Shown: in pieces, positions 27,076-34,920 of the stretch | Layout: each line of letters opens with the position of its first letter | Numbering within the stretch: the first letter of the stretch is position 1 | Source: Psychrobacillus sp. INOP01 | GTDB lineage: Bacteria > Bacillota > Bacilli > Bacillales_A > Planococcaceae | Direction: 5' to 3' | DNA: 64,000 nt | Assembly (NCBI RefSeq): GCF_018140925.1 | Contig: NZ_CP073315.1 | Coordinates: 1,426,001-1,490,000, forward strand | Notes under the pieces: generated by a model | Told to the model about the DNA's origin: nothing | The model's input: only the letters and a program-made list of their open reading frames with translations | Databases searched by the model: none | Made by a program: the position numbers and the translations under genes

Positions 27076-27112
27076 ATTATAAATTCGGAATATTTTTATG
27101 AAAGCGCTATCA
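27076..27112 (-). promoter_or_regulatory. Promoter with overlapping cre site of the sugar importer
   Basis: TGAAAGCGCTATCA (27099-27112) fits the CcpA cre consensus TGWAANCGNTNWCA at every position. On the minus strand a TATAAT (27076-27081) lies about 16-17 bases downstream of a weak -35 inside this cre. CcpA binding would block the promoter when preferred sugars are present. The weak -35 fits a promoter that needs an activator such as the YesN-type regulator. Confidence 0.75.
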
Positions 27113-27208
27113 ACTGTATTCTTTTATCATTACCTATACTTTTTTAACTTTTGGAATGATGTAGAGGATTTTGGGGTGAAACTCCACTCGACTATTAATA
27201 TATGTCAA

Positions 27209-27252
27209 TAAAAAAGAAACCTTAAGCATCAATGTAATGCTACAGGTTTCTT
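27209..27252 (-). terminator. Terminator of the XRE regulator gene
   Basis: AAGAAACC (27214-27221) pairs with GGTTTCTT (27245-27252), with a further AGCAT/ATGCT stem inside. On the minus strand six T residues follow. It separates the regulator from the sugar operon. Confidence 0.75.
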
Positions 27253-27324
27253 AGAATGTTCTACAGTATATCTGGCATCTGGGCTCTCGTGAATTTCTTC
27301 GAAGTAGTGATTGAAACAATATCT

Positions 27325-27687
27325 TTAGCCATTTCGCCAATCATCTTCCCAAAATTCTTGTTTATCACTTTCTATATTTTTCTCTTTTTCTTGTATAAAT
27401 TGTTCAAATGATTCCATCAAGCGTTCTAGCAAAATATTTTCTTTCTCGTAGGTATCTATTGGTTTCACATCTACTGATGAAACATTAGATGGAACTCCAG
27501 TAAGCTTATAGACACTAACATCTAGGGCTCGTGCAATGGGTTTATTATATCGTTCATCTGGGACGTATTCCTTTCGTTCCCAGTTAGAAATGGTGCTGAC
27601 CGTAACCTTTAACTCTAAAGCTAGGTCTTCCTGTGACATGTTCTGTTCTTTTCGTACTGTACGCAGTACCTCTCCCTTGATTTGCAA
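27325..27687 (-). CDS. XRE-family transcriptional regulator
   Basis: A 120-residue protein with a typical Cro/CI helix-turn-helix in the first 60 residues (VRKEQNMSQEDLALELKVTVSTISNWERKEYVPD) and a charged coiled tail rich in Glu and Lys (LMESFEQFIQEKEKNIESDKQ in part). The start is a TTG at 27687 with GGGGAG six bases upstream. No target or partner gene can be named; the nearest same-strand neighbour is a methyltransferase gene 170 bases upstream. Confidence 0.85.
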   Translation of the reverse strand: MQIKGEVLRTVRKEQNMSQEDLALELKVTVSTISNWERKEYVPDERYNKPIARALDVSVYKLTGVPSNVSSVDVKPIDTYEKENILLERLMESFEQFIQEKEKNIESDKQEFWEDDWRNG

Positions 27688-27857
27688 AGTATACTCCCCT
27701 TTCTAACCATTATTTAATAAGTAATCTACTAATATTTACCCCACTTCATAACTATTATGTAAATTATCTGATAATGACTAGAAAGTACCTATACTAAGAG
27801 AATAGTTATTTAGACTGACTAAATAAGTTTTTAGATTGTAATCTTAAATTTGTTATT

Positions 27858-28676
27858 CTATATTCTATCCATCTTTCTTCCAATGTAAAGTAAGTGTGAG
27901 GAGATTCCTAATACATTTGTATCACTAGCTTTTTCAGTTAGTAATCTTATGACTTTCTCAAACTCATTTTCTCCTTTATCTCTCCAGTAACTCCAATTAT
28001 CACTGCTCAAGAGAGCACCTATATTGGAGCCTATTAATTCTAGACTTTCAAATCCATGCTCCTCCATGAAGGGTTTGATTTCTTCTATATTAAAGTAATA
28101 AGCGCCTGTAAATCGTCCTTCATCTCCATGATTAAAACAACCATTTTGAGAAAATTGTTCTATGTTATCCATCTCGTTATTTGGCTTCCAATTTTCAGGA
28201 TGCAAAAGAGAAGTTAAAACATGTCTAATTCTCGGCATAAATGCCACAAAAACAATACCATTCTTTTTCGTAACTCGATATAACTCTTCTACTGCCTGAA
28301 TACGATCAGCTTCTTCTTGTAAGTGATACAAAGGGCCAAGCATTAATGTAGCATCAAACTGTTCTCCTTTAAGTACAGTAAGATCTCTTGCATCAGCCAC
28401 ATGGAAACCATTAAAATTTTGTTCTACCTTAAGTTCCTGCGCTTTATTTTTAGCAATCTCAACAAGCTTTGGGGTTAAATCAGTAAGAGTTACCTTATAT
28501 CCCTCATTAGCAAGGTGCATAGAATATTTACCTGGTCCCGCACCATTATCTAGAATATTCCCATTCAGAGGAAGATACTTTTTAATATAATGCCAATTCA
28601 CTAGAAACTCGATAGGCTCTTTGTCTAGTCTTCCCCATTCATCAAACCTGTTGTAGTATTCAATAATGTTACTCAT
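27858..28676 (-). CDS. Class I SAM-dependent methyltransferase
   Basis: A 272-residue methyltransferase. Motif I is ILDNGAGPGKYSMHLANEGY (about residues 38-57), followed by the acidic VTLTDLTP loop, motif II/III around DATLMLGPLYHLQ and motif IV KNGIVFVAFMP. The layout resembles small-molecule methyltransferases of the Methyltransf_11/25 type; the substrate is unknown. The ATG at 28676 follows AGGTGG by about four bases and is preferred over an ATG 14 codons earlier with no ribosome binding site. Confidence 0.82.
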   Translation of the reverse strand: MSNIIEYYNRFDEWGRLDKEPIEFLVNWHYIKKYLPLNGNILDNGAGPGKYSMHLANEGYKVTLTDLTPKLVEIAKNKAQELKVEQNFNGFHVADARDLTVLKGEQFDATLMLGPLYHLQEEADRIQAVEELYRVTKKNGIVFVAFMPRIRHVLTSLLHPENWKPNNEMDNIEQFSQNGCFNHGDEGRFTGAYYFNIEEIKPFMEEHGFESLELIGSNIGALLSSDNWSYWRDKGENEFEKVIRLLTEKASDTNVLGISSHLLYIGRKMDRI

Positions 28677-28752
28677 ACAACCACCTACATTCTTTTCATT
28701 TAATAAATAGTTCTGCACAAAGGTAGAAAGTTCCTTCTAAAAGTCTTCATAT

Positions 28753-28793
28753 AAAAAAGCCCCCGATCAATTCAGTAAATTGATTGGAGGCTT
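28753..28793 (-). terminator. Intrinsic terminator
   Basis: AAGCCCCCGATCAATT pairs with AAATTGATTGGAGGCTT across a four-base loop, and on the minus strand a run of T follows. It lies three bases beyond the stop codon of the gene at 28797. Confidence 0.8.
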
Positions 28794-28796
28794 ATT

Positions 28797-29330
28797 TTAG
28801 TTCTCATCATCCCAAAAATCATCTTTAAAAAATGGCTCAAGCTTTGTTTCTCTAAAAAAATGTTTCATATTAGGTATGTTAATGTCCCCATTCGGCTGTA
28901 AGACTTCTTTCCTAAGTCGATTACACCAAATAGGGTCTAATTCTGGAAACCTTTCTTCAAACGATATTAGTTTCTCGTCCTCCAAATGAATAAAAAACCA
29001 TATAATAAATGCATACATAATAGGAAAATCTCGTTGGATGTCCTGATGATGTGTGACAAAAGCTTTAATATAGTGATGAAATTCATTCCATTTTACATCA
29101 CCAAAACCACCGACAAACTTACGTTTATGCTGAGGGGTAAACGAAAAACTACTACCTGCATGCCAAGTACCAAGTTGCATCGTAAAAGCTGTTGTTGCAC
29201 TTCTTCTTACTTCCATGTCCGGATCATTTAAATATAAATCATAGCGGTCATATGGAGGTACCATTCCAGTATGGAAACCACCTACACCAACTCCAGTTAA
29301 AGCTGCTTTTACCTTTTCTATTATCTCCAT
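28797..29330 (-). CDS. Protein of unknown function
   Basis: A 177-residue soluble protein with many aromatic and charged residues (HHYIKAFVTHHQDIQRD, FIIWFFIHLEDEKL, PELDPIWCNRLRKE). I do not recognise a family, and there is no signal peptide. GAGGTGA precedes the ATG by three bases. It follows the TPR gene by nine bases and ends at a strong terminator, so the two form an operon. The WHAGSSFSFTPQHKRKFVGG stretch is the most conserved-looking part. Confidence 0.65.
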   Translation of the reverse strand: MEIIEKVKAALTGVGVGGFHTGMVPPYDRYDLYLNDPDMEVRRSATTAFTMQLGTWHAGSSFSFTPQHKRKFVGGFGDVKWNEFHHYIKAFVTHHQDIQRDFPIMYAFIIWFFIHLEDEKLISFEERFPELDPIWCNRLRKEVLQPNGDINIPNMKHFFRETKLEPFFKDDFWDDEN

Positions 29331-29339
29331 AATTCACCT

Positions 29340-29804
29340 CTACCTTTGTTGGACATAATGCATTAGTTCTGTTCTGTACTTGGCAATTTCCTTACTCGAA
29401 TTCGGATATAATTCAAGTAAAAGCTGCATTAAATCAATCATGCCCTCCCTTGAATCTCCTAACTTATAACGTACTACAGCAAGCATTGCACGAAATGCTT
29501 CCGAATCATGAAATTTCCCTATGCCATTAAAGAGTATTTGTTCTGCCTCTTCATACCGAAGGAGTGAAAAATAATTAAAACCAAGATCCATATAGGCTTT
29601 TTGCTTTAATTCCTTTGGTAACTCTAGTTCAATGGCTAACTCATAATACTTGATGGCCTCATTTGCATTGTCTAGAACACTATAATTCCATCCACATTCA
29701 AAATATATACGCCCATCTTTATAAGGGATACTTTCTAATATTTTTATTGATTCTTCAATATTACCTTCTCGACGCATTTCGATAGCTTGTTGAAGTTGTT
29801 CCAT
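29340..29804 (-). CDS. Tetratricopeptide-repeat protein
   Basis: About 154 residues built of TPR helices. Repeats are seen at LQQAIEMRREGNIEESIKILE, YFECGWNYSVLDNANEAIKYYELAIEL and AYMDLGFNYFSLLRYEEAEQIL. Such proteins are scaffolds for protein contacts. The ATG at 29804 has AGGAGG seven bases upstream; the ATG at 29810 is too close to it. It precedes an unknown gene in the same operon and is downstream of the winged-helix regulator gene. Confidence 0.8.
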   Translation of the reverse strand: MEQLQQAIEMRREGNIEESIKILESIPYKDGRIYFECGWNYSVLDNANEAIKYYELAIELELPKELKQKAYMDLGFNYFSLLRYEEAEQILFNGIGKFHDSEAFRAMLAVVRYKLGDSREGMIDLMQLLLELYPNSSKEIAKYRTELMHYVQQR

Positions 29805-29832
29805 TATCATTACCTCCTTTGCAATAACTACT

Positions 29833-30378
29833 TCATGTATCTGGAATAATTGTCACCCCAATTGTTCGTACGGGGATATCTTTTCCGTCTTGGTTACTTG
29901 TAGAACGATAGTATTTAGTTAAGATCTCTTTTAGTTCATCTTGAAAATTCAGGAAGTCTTCATCATTCATTTTTAATTCGATTAAGGAAAACGCTGCTCC
30001 ATCATGAGAATGGTTCGTTTCTTCTATTTTCTTTAAATAGTTTTGATATTGAGTCATTAATGATAATTGATAAAAAGATACAAAATCCAGTTTTTCTTGT
30101 TGAGATGCTTGATTCCATTCACCTTGGTTAAGTTTCAGCTTCTCTTCATTTAACACATAATATTTCTCAGAAACGGATTTTACTTTCTTTTCCTTCATTA
30201 CACGAATTATCTCGGAGTCTAATAACACTTGTATATGTCTGTAGAGAGTTGCTTGAGGAACATCCTTAATGATTTTGACCATTTCCAATGGTGTTAATCC
30301 ATTTTCTTTATTCCTTAATAATGCTTGAGAAATTTTCATTCGTACTGGATGCATTAGAACTTCAACTTTATTTAACAT
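29833..30378 (-). CDS. Winged-helix transcriptional regulator (ArsR-like fold)
   Basis: A 181-residue protein with an N-terminal winged helix: MHPVRMKISQALLRNKENGLTP, then the recognition helix VPQATLYRHIQVLLDSEIIRV and wing residues KVKSVSEKYY. The C-terminal half is helical and may bind a ligand or form dimers. It is divergent from a PLD-N/ABC transporter operon, and a perfect 10-bp inverted repeat lies in the shared promoter region, so it probably controls that exporter. The inducer is unknown. The start is an ATG after GAGGGGAT. Confidence 0.8.
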   Translation of the reverse strand: MLNKVEVLMHPVRMKISQALLRNKENGLTPLEMVKIIKDVPQATLYRHIQVLLDSEIIRVMKEKKVKSVSEKYYVLNEEKLKLNQGEWNQASQQEKLDFVSFYQLSLMTQYQNYLKKIEETNHSHDGAAFSLIELKMNDEDFLNFQDELKEILTKYYRSTSNQDGKDIPVRTIGVTIIPDT

Positions 30379-30396
30379 TCTATCCCCTCATTTCTC

Positions 30397-30428
30397 TATT
30401 CTTATTCTCATTATAGATAATAAGAATA
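30397..30428. promoter_or_regulatory. Probable operator between regulator and ABC transporter
   Basis: TATTCTTATT (30397-30406) and AATAAGAATA (30419-30428) form a perfect 10-bp inverted repeat with a 12-base spacer, centred between the divergent genes. This size fits a winged-helix dimer. Confidence 0.55.
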
Positions 30429-30501
30429 AATAGTGCAAAATATAACTTACCGTGTTATCATTATCAATAATGAAAATGAAATTATTAAAGGAGTTGGGAT
30501 T

Positions 30502-30741
30502 ATGCAATTACATTATGGAATAAATGATTTAAAAGACTTTGATTTAATGTCGTTTCTACCTATTGTGCTTCCAGTTATTTTAGTAGGTTTTATACTTGCA
30601 ATGGTTGCATTAATAGACTTGTACAGAAATAAAAAAAGAAGGAATAATGTGCTCATATGGACGCTAATAATAATTTTCGGCAATACAATTGGGCCTATTC
30701 TGTATTTTGTTATAGGAAGAAAGGATAGTGAGCGAGTTTGA
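30502..30741 (+). CDS. Small membrane protein with PLD N-terminal-type segments
   Basis: A 79-residue protein with two membrane helices (LPIVLPVILVGFILAMVALIDLY and NVLIWTLIIIFGNTIGPILYFVIG) and the ending YFVIGRKDSERV. The second helix plus GRK matches the phospholipase-D N-terminal (PLDc_N) domain found alone in front of many small ABC transporters of Bacilli. AAAGGAG lies eight bases before the ATG at 30502. Its stop overlaps the next gene's TTG start, so they are coupled. Confidence 0.75.
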   Translation: MQLHYGINDLKDFDLMSFLPIVLPVILVGFILAMVALIDLYRNKKRRNNVLIWTLIIIFGNTIGPILYFVIGRKDSERV

Positions 30742-31643
30742 AATTGGAAATTAGAAATGTAAAGAAAACTTTTAATAATAAAACTGCCGTCGACAGCTTC
30801 TCGATGGAGCTACAATCAGGAGATTGTGTCGGATTAATCGGACCAAATGGAGCTGGGAAATCTACGCTCATTAAAATGATCGCAGATATTATTAATCCGG
30901 ACAGTGGTGAAATTCTATTAAACGGAAAAAGAATTTCTTCGATGAAAAAAGAAATTGGGTACTTACCACAATATCCAAACTTCTTTCATTGGATGACAGC
31001 CAAAGAGACTCTTATGTTCATGGGAAAACTTTCGGGACTAAGCAGAAATGTATTAACAAGCTCTATTCCAATCATTTTAAAAAAAGTTGGATTAAGCAAA
31101 GAGGAAGACACGAAAGTAGGCACATTTTCAGGAGGCATGAAACAGCGACTTGGAATTGCTCAAACTTTACTACATAAGCCTTCCCTCATTATTATGGATG
31201 AACCTGTCTCTGCCTTAGACCCTATTGGTCGGAGAGAAGTATTAAACCTTATTCAAGAGATAAAAAAGGAAACAACGATTCTACTATCAACACACATTTT
31301 AAGTGATGCACAAGAAATCTGTGAGCGATTTATAGTTATTAAAAATGGACTTAAAATCGAGGACACATCAATTACTGAACTACTTCAAAGAAATAGTGAC
31401 AATAAATTAAATATAGAAATTACAGAGAAGGATCAAGGATGGATTGGCGTTATAGAAGAATTACCTTACGTGAAAGGCATAGAAGTAATTGGGAATAAGC
31501 TTAAGGTGAAAGTTGAAAACCTAGAAACTAACAAAAACTTATTACTAGTTCATGCACTGGAGCATAATGTAAATATCCTAAAGTTTGAAGTCGGAAACGA
31601 TACATTAGAAGAAATCTTTTTGAAATTGGTGGTGGAGAAATGA
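30738..31643 (+). CDS. ABC transporter ATP-binding protein
   Basis: A 301-residue ATPase of the CcmA/NatA-like exporter class: Walker A GPNGAGKST, Q-loop YLPQYPNFF, signature FSGGMKQRLGIAQ and Walker B LIIMDEPVSALDP, followed by a C-terminal extension of about 80 residues common to this class. The start codon is TTG, overlapping the stop of the small membrane protein by four bases, and its own stop overlaps the permease ATG. The substrate is unknown; the divergent regulator suggests an inducible exporter. Confidence 0.9.
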   Translation: MKLEIRNVKKTFNNKTAVDSFSMELQSGDCVGLIGPNGAGKSTLIKMIADIINPDSGEILLNGKRISSMKKEIGYLPQYPNFFHWMTAKETLMFMGKLSGLSRNVLTSSIPIILKKVGLSKEEDTKVGTFSGGMKQRLGIAQTLLHKPSLIIMDEPVSALDPIGRREVLNLIQEIKKETTILLSTHILSDAQEICERFIVIKNGLKIEDTSITELLQRNSDNKLNIEITEKDQGWIGVIEELPYVKGIEVIGNKLKVKVENLETNKNLLLVHALEHNVNILKFEVGNDTLEEIFLKLVVEK

Positions 31644-32428
31644 ATAGTTTTATAGTCCTGGTGAACAAAGAATTTACCCAGATGATACGAGATTTTAAAA
31701 TCATTTGGCTACCACTAGTATTTATCTTATTAGGAATTACACAACCTGTAATTACGTATTACTTGCCCACCATATTAGAAGCTTTAGGAAGCGGTCAAGG
31801 CATTACGATTGACCCAAGTATGACAAATCAACAAGGCGGAGAGATTTTAGCTGGCACATTAGCTTCACAATTTGATCAGCTAGGAATTATGATTATTGCA
31901 ATCTCTTTGATGGGAATCATACAAACCGATAAAGCTAACGGAATGTTGGCCTTTATATTAACTAGACCTGTAACTGTTCGTTCATACGTTGGAGGTAAAA
32001 TTGCTTCTAACTATATTTTTACTGCATTTAGTATTACTGTTGGATACCTTGCATCCTATCTATACGTGAATTTTCTATTCACAAATGTTGCTGTTTACGA
32101 TATGCTCATAGGCCTCTTGTTTTATCTTGTCTGGGTTCTTTTTATAGTCTCGTTTACAACGATGATTAGCACACTAATAAATAGTCCCGGCCTTATCGCA
32201 TTAATTTCCATTGCATGTTTAATAGCTTGCAGAGTTATTGTTGGCCTGAATTCAATGATAGATTTAGTAAATCCCGCCAGTATGAGTAAACATGCTATGG
32301 AAGTACTCATAACAGGTTCTGTAAATTCAAACGCAATAGGCAATCTAGGTGTAACGTTTCTTTGTGTTGTCTTGGCGATATTTGTAACAAACTATTGGAT
32401 TTCCAATAAAAAATTCAGTAACGAATGA
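31640..32428 (+). CDS. ABC transporter permease
   Basis: A 262-residue ABC-2 type permease. It has an N-terminal helix region KEFTQMIRDFKIIWLPLVFILLG, then about five more membrane segments including IMIIAISLMGIIQTDKANGMLAFILTRPVTV, a usual motif of this family. It is the last gene of the divergent operon and pairs with the ATPase just upstream, which it overlaps by four bases. The substrate is unknown. Confidence 0.85.
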   Translation: MNSFIVLVNKEFTQMIRDFKIIWLPLVFILLGITQPVITYYLPTILEALGSGQGITIDPSMTNQQGGEILAGTLASQFDQLGIMIIAISLMGIIQTDKANGMLAFILTRPVTVRSYVGGKIASNYIFTAFSITVGYLASYLYVNFLFTNVAVYDMLIGLLFYLVWVLFIVSFTTMISTLINSPGLIALISIACLIACRVIVGLNSMIDLVNPASMSKHAMEVLITGSVNSNAIGNLGVTFLCVVLAIFVTNYWISNKKFSNE

Positions 32429-32726
32429 TAGGAGACACAAATAGAAATGGTACCTCTCTAGCCATCAAATTTGTTTTAGGTTCGATTATTTCCGTATCAA
32501 TTGACGAATCATGATCGTATTGTATTTTAGTTAGCAAGGCATTATTTCTTTAAATTATGATTCCTTGATACAAGAATATTGAACTAGATTTTTAATTGAA
32601 GTATTTAAACTTAAAAATACCGTATCCGTGTATTCTTTTGTATAATAAAGAGATAATGAGTTTAGCTATTATTTTTAAATAATAAAATACAAAACTATCT
32701 TTTTTTACTACAGGGGGAAATAACCA

Positions 32727-33866
32727 ATGACGATTCTACTGGTAGATGACAATACCGTCAATCTATTCGTAATAGAAAAAATATTAGATAGCGCTGGTTA
32801 TAAAGATACAGTCCCACTAACATCAGCTCAAATGTTATTTGACTATTTACAGCTCGACAACCCAAATCCAACCTTTAATTCGGTGGATTTAATCTTACTA
32901 GACATTATGATGCCTGAAATTGATGGTATTGAGGCCTGTAGACGCATCAAACAAAATGAGCGATTTAAGGATATCCAAATTATATTCGTAACAGCACTAG
33001 AGGATAAAAACAAATTAGCTGAAGCACTTGATATTGGTGGAATTGATTACATAACTAAGCCAATAAATAAAGTGGAGCTTTTAGCACGAATTCGTGTAGC
33101 CCTTCGATTAAAGGCAGAACTTGATTGGCATACACAGCATGAAAACAAAATTCAATACGAGCTAGACTTAGCTACACATGTACAAAGAAGTCTTTTAACT
33201 CCCCCCTTAAAAGAAGGAAAGATTCAAATAGAAGTATCATACCTGCCCTCCTTTAATCTTGCCGGGGACATGTACTATTGGCATAAAATAAGTGAACATC
33301 GATATGTAGTCGTTTTGTTGGACATGATGGGACATGGTATTTCTGCTTCCCTAGTATGTATGTTTATATCCTCTGTATTAAGAGAATCTATTAAGCAATT
33401 AGTGGACCCAGAACTTGTTATTAAGGAATTAAATCGCTATATGCTTGTTTTACATAACGAAAAGATTGGAATTCCTTATTATTTTACAGCCATATATATG
33501 GTAGTTGACACAGAACAGAAAACTATTGAGTACGTAAATGCTGGTCATCCACCCGGATTTGCACTTATCGACGGTAACAAAATAGTTCCAATAGATCGAG
33601 GAAGTTGTGCGGTTGGATTCTTTGATGAGATCGAGGTTAAGAAAAAGATTATTACGTACGAAAAAGATATACAAATTATATTGTATACAGACGGAGTTCT
33701 AGAGGCAATGGGACCATGTGAAATTGAATCAGAAAAGCAGCTTGAACAGTTAGCTTCTAAAAAGTGGAACCAATCACAGTCACTCATCGATAACCTACTA
33801 TCAAAAGATAAACAAACGGCTCAGCCTGACGATATGTGTGTGTTAATGATTAAATGTAAAGCATAA
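32727..33866 (+). CDS. rsbY: Response regulator with PP2C-type phosphatase, RsbY-like
   Basis: A 379-residue protein. The receiver domain comes first (LLVDDN, LILLDIMMPEIDGIE with Asp about 61, and ITKPINK), then a coiled linker (LDLATHVQRSLLTP), then a PP2C/SpoIIE phosphatase domain with metal residues in NLAGDMYYW, LLDMMGHGISAS and the final QPDDMCVLMI. In the B. cereus group such a protein, RsbY, dephosphorylates the anti-anti-sigma factor RsbV and turns on sigma B after activation by the hybrid kinase RsbK. Matching kinase and methyltransferase genes lie next to it on the opposite strand. The name is by homology of the three-gene set. Confidence 0.85.
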   Translation: MTILLVDDNTVNLFVIEKILDSAGYKDTVPLTSAQMLFDYLQLDNPNPTFNSVDLILLDIMMPEIDGIEACRRIKQNERFKDIQIIFVTALEDKNKLAEALDIGGIDYITKPINKVELLARIRVALRLKAELDWHTQHENKIQYELDLATHVQRSLLTPPLKEGKIQIEVSYLPSFNLAGDMYYWHKISEHRYVVVLLDMMGHGISASLVCMFISSVLRESIKQLVDPELVIKELNRYMLVLHNEKIGIPYYFTAIYMVVDTEQKTIEYVNAGHPPGFALIDGNKIVPIDRGSCAVGFFDEIEVKKKIITYEKDIQIILYTDGVLEAMGPCEIESEKQLEQLASKKWNQSQSLIDNLLSKDKQTAQPDDMCVLMIKCKA

Positions 33867-33918
33867 TAGAAAAAGTAAATCCTAAAAGGAATTACAACAA
33901 ATATGTATATATAAAAAT

Positions 33919-33950
33919 GCATGAATGTTGACGTAACAACATTCATGCGT
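33919..33950 (+). terminator. Terminator of the RsbY-like gene
   Basis: GCATGAATGTTG (33919-33930) and CAACATTCATGC (33937-33948) pair perfectly over 12 bp with a six-base loop, followed by GTTTTATATTTT. Confidence 0.8.
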
Positions 33951-34050
33951 TTTATATTTTACAACTTTTTATCTTGTCTGCTATTTGAAAGATAAAAGTT
34001 ATTTCCTATTATTTAGTCTGACGTTAATGTCATAAGATTTTCTACTATTA

Positions 34051-34908
34051 CTATTTAACCCTTTGATAAATACGTTCTTTTTCCGCTATTTCTTGATAAT
34101 TTTCCATGACTTGAGAGAAACGGAGCGTTTCTTTGTCCCCCAACCCGAGGAACCCCTGAGGACTTATACTCTCATAAAACAGATTTTGCACCTGCACCTG
34201 AAGCTCTGAAGTAAAGTAAATAAGGACATTTCGGCATATAATAACATGAAACTCATTGAACGATTGATCTGTCACAAGGTTATGCTGCGCAAAGATAATA
34301 TTTTCTAGTATCGATGGGTGGAAATAAGCATATTGATGATCTGCTTTATAGTATTCAGAAAATGCATAATTTCCTCCTGCAAGCATATAGTTTTTGGTAT
34401 ATGCTTGCATTTTTTGGATAGGAAAAGCTCCTTTGCTAGCTTTTTCTAATACTTGTTCATTCATATCCGTTGCATATATAACTGTTTTGTCCTTGAGTCC
34501 CTCTTCTTCTAACAAAATTGCCATGGAGTATACCTCTTCACCTGTAGCACATCCAGCATGCCAAATACGAATCTCTTGATACTCACGGAGAATAGGTACT
34601 ACTTCTTTTCTAAAAGTTTTAAAGAAGCTTGGGTTACGAAACATTTCTGTTACATTGATAGAAAAATCATTTAGCATTTGTTCTAAAAAATTCTCTTCAT
34701 GTATCACTTTTTCTAGTAAGCCTGTGATCGTCTCAATGCCACTAATATTCATGCGATTGTGAATACGACGAGAAATGGAAGATCGATTGTATTTCCGAAA
34801 ATCGAATCCTGATAAGCGATAGATTGCTTCCAGCAGGAACTCGATTTCCAAGCCTTCATGTTGTACATCTACGCCCTCAAGTTCCATATTTTCATATTGG
34901 TTGTCCAT
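34051..34908 (-). CDS. rsbM: CheR-type methyltransferase, RsbM-like
   Basis: A 285-residue CheR-family protein-glutamate methyltransferase: the N-terminal helical domain (YRLSGFDFRKYNRSSISRRI) and SAM-binding motifs IWHAGCATGEEVYSMAI, VIYATDMNEQVL and FHVIICRNVLIYF. There are no chemotaxis genes here. In B. cereus the matching protein RsbM methylates the kinase RsbK and dampens sigma B activation. It follows the hybrid kinase gene by 12 bases on the same strand. AAGGGGGTT precedes the ATG. Confidence 0.87.
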   Translation of the reverse strand: MDNQYENMELEGVDVQHEGLEIEFLLEAIYRLSGFDFRKYNRSSISRRIHNRMNISGIETITGLLEKVIHEENFLEQMLNDFSINVTEMFRNPSFFKTFRKEVVPILREYQEIRIWHAGCATGEEVYSMAILLEEEGLKDKTVIYATDMNEQVLEKASKGAFPIQKMQAYTKNYMLAGGNYAFSEYYKADHQYAYFHPSILENIIFAQHNLVTDQSFNEFHVIICRNVLIYFTSELQVQVQNLFYESISPQGFLGLGDKETLRFSQVMENYQEIAEKERIYQRVK

Positions 34909-34920
34909 CTCTTAACCCCC

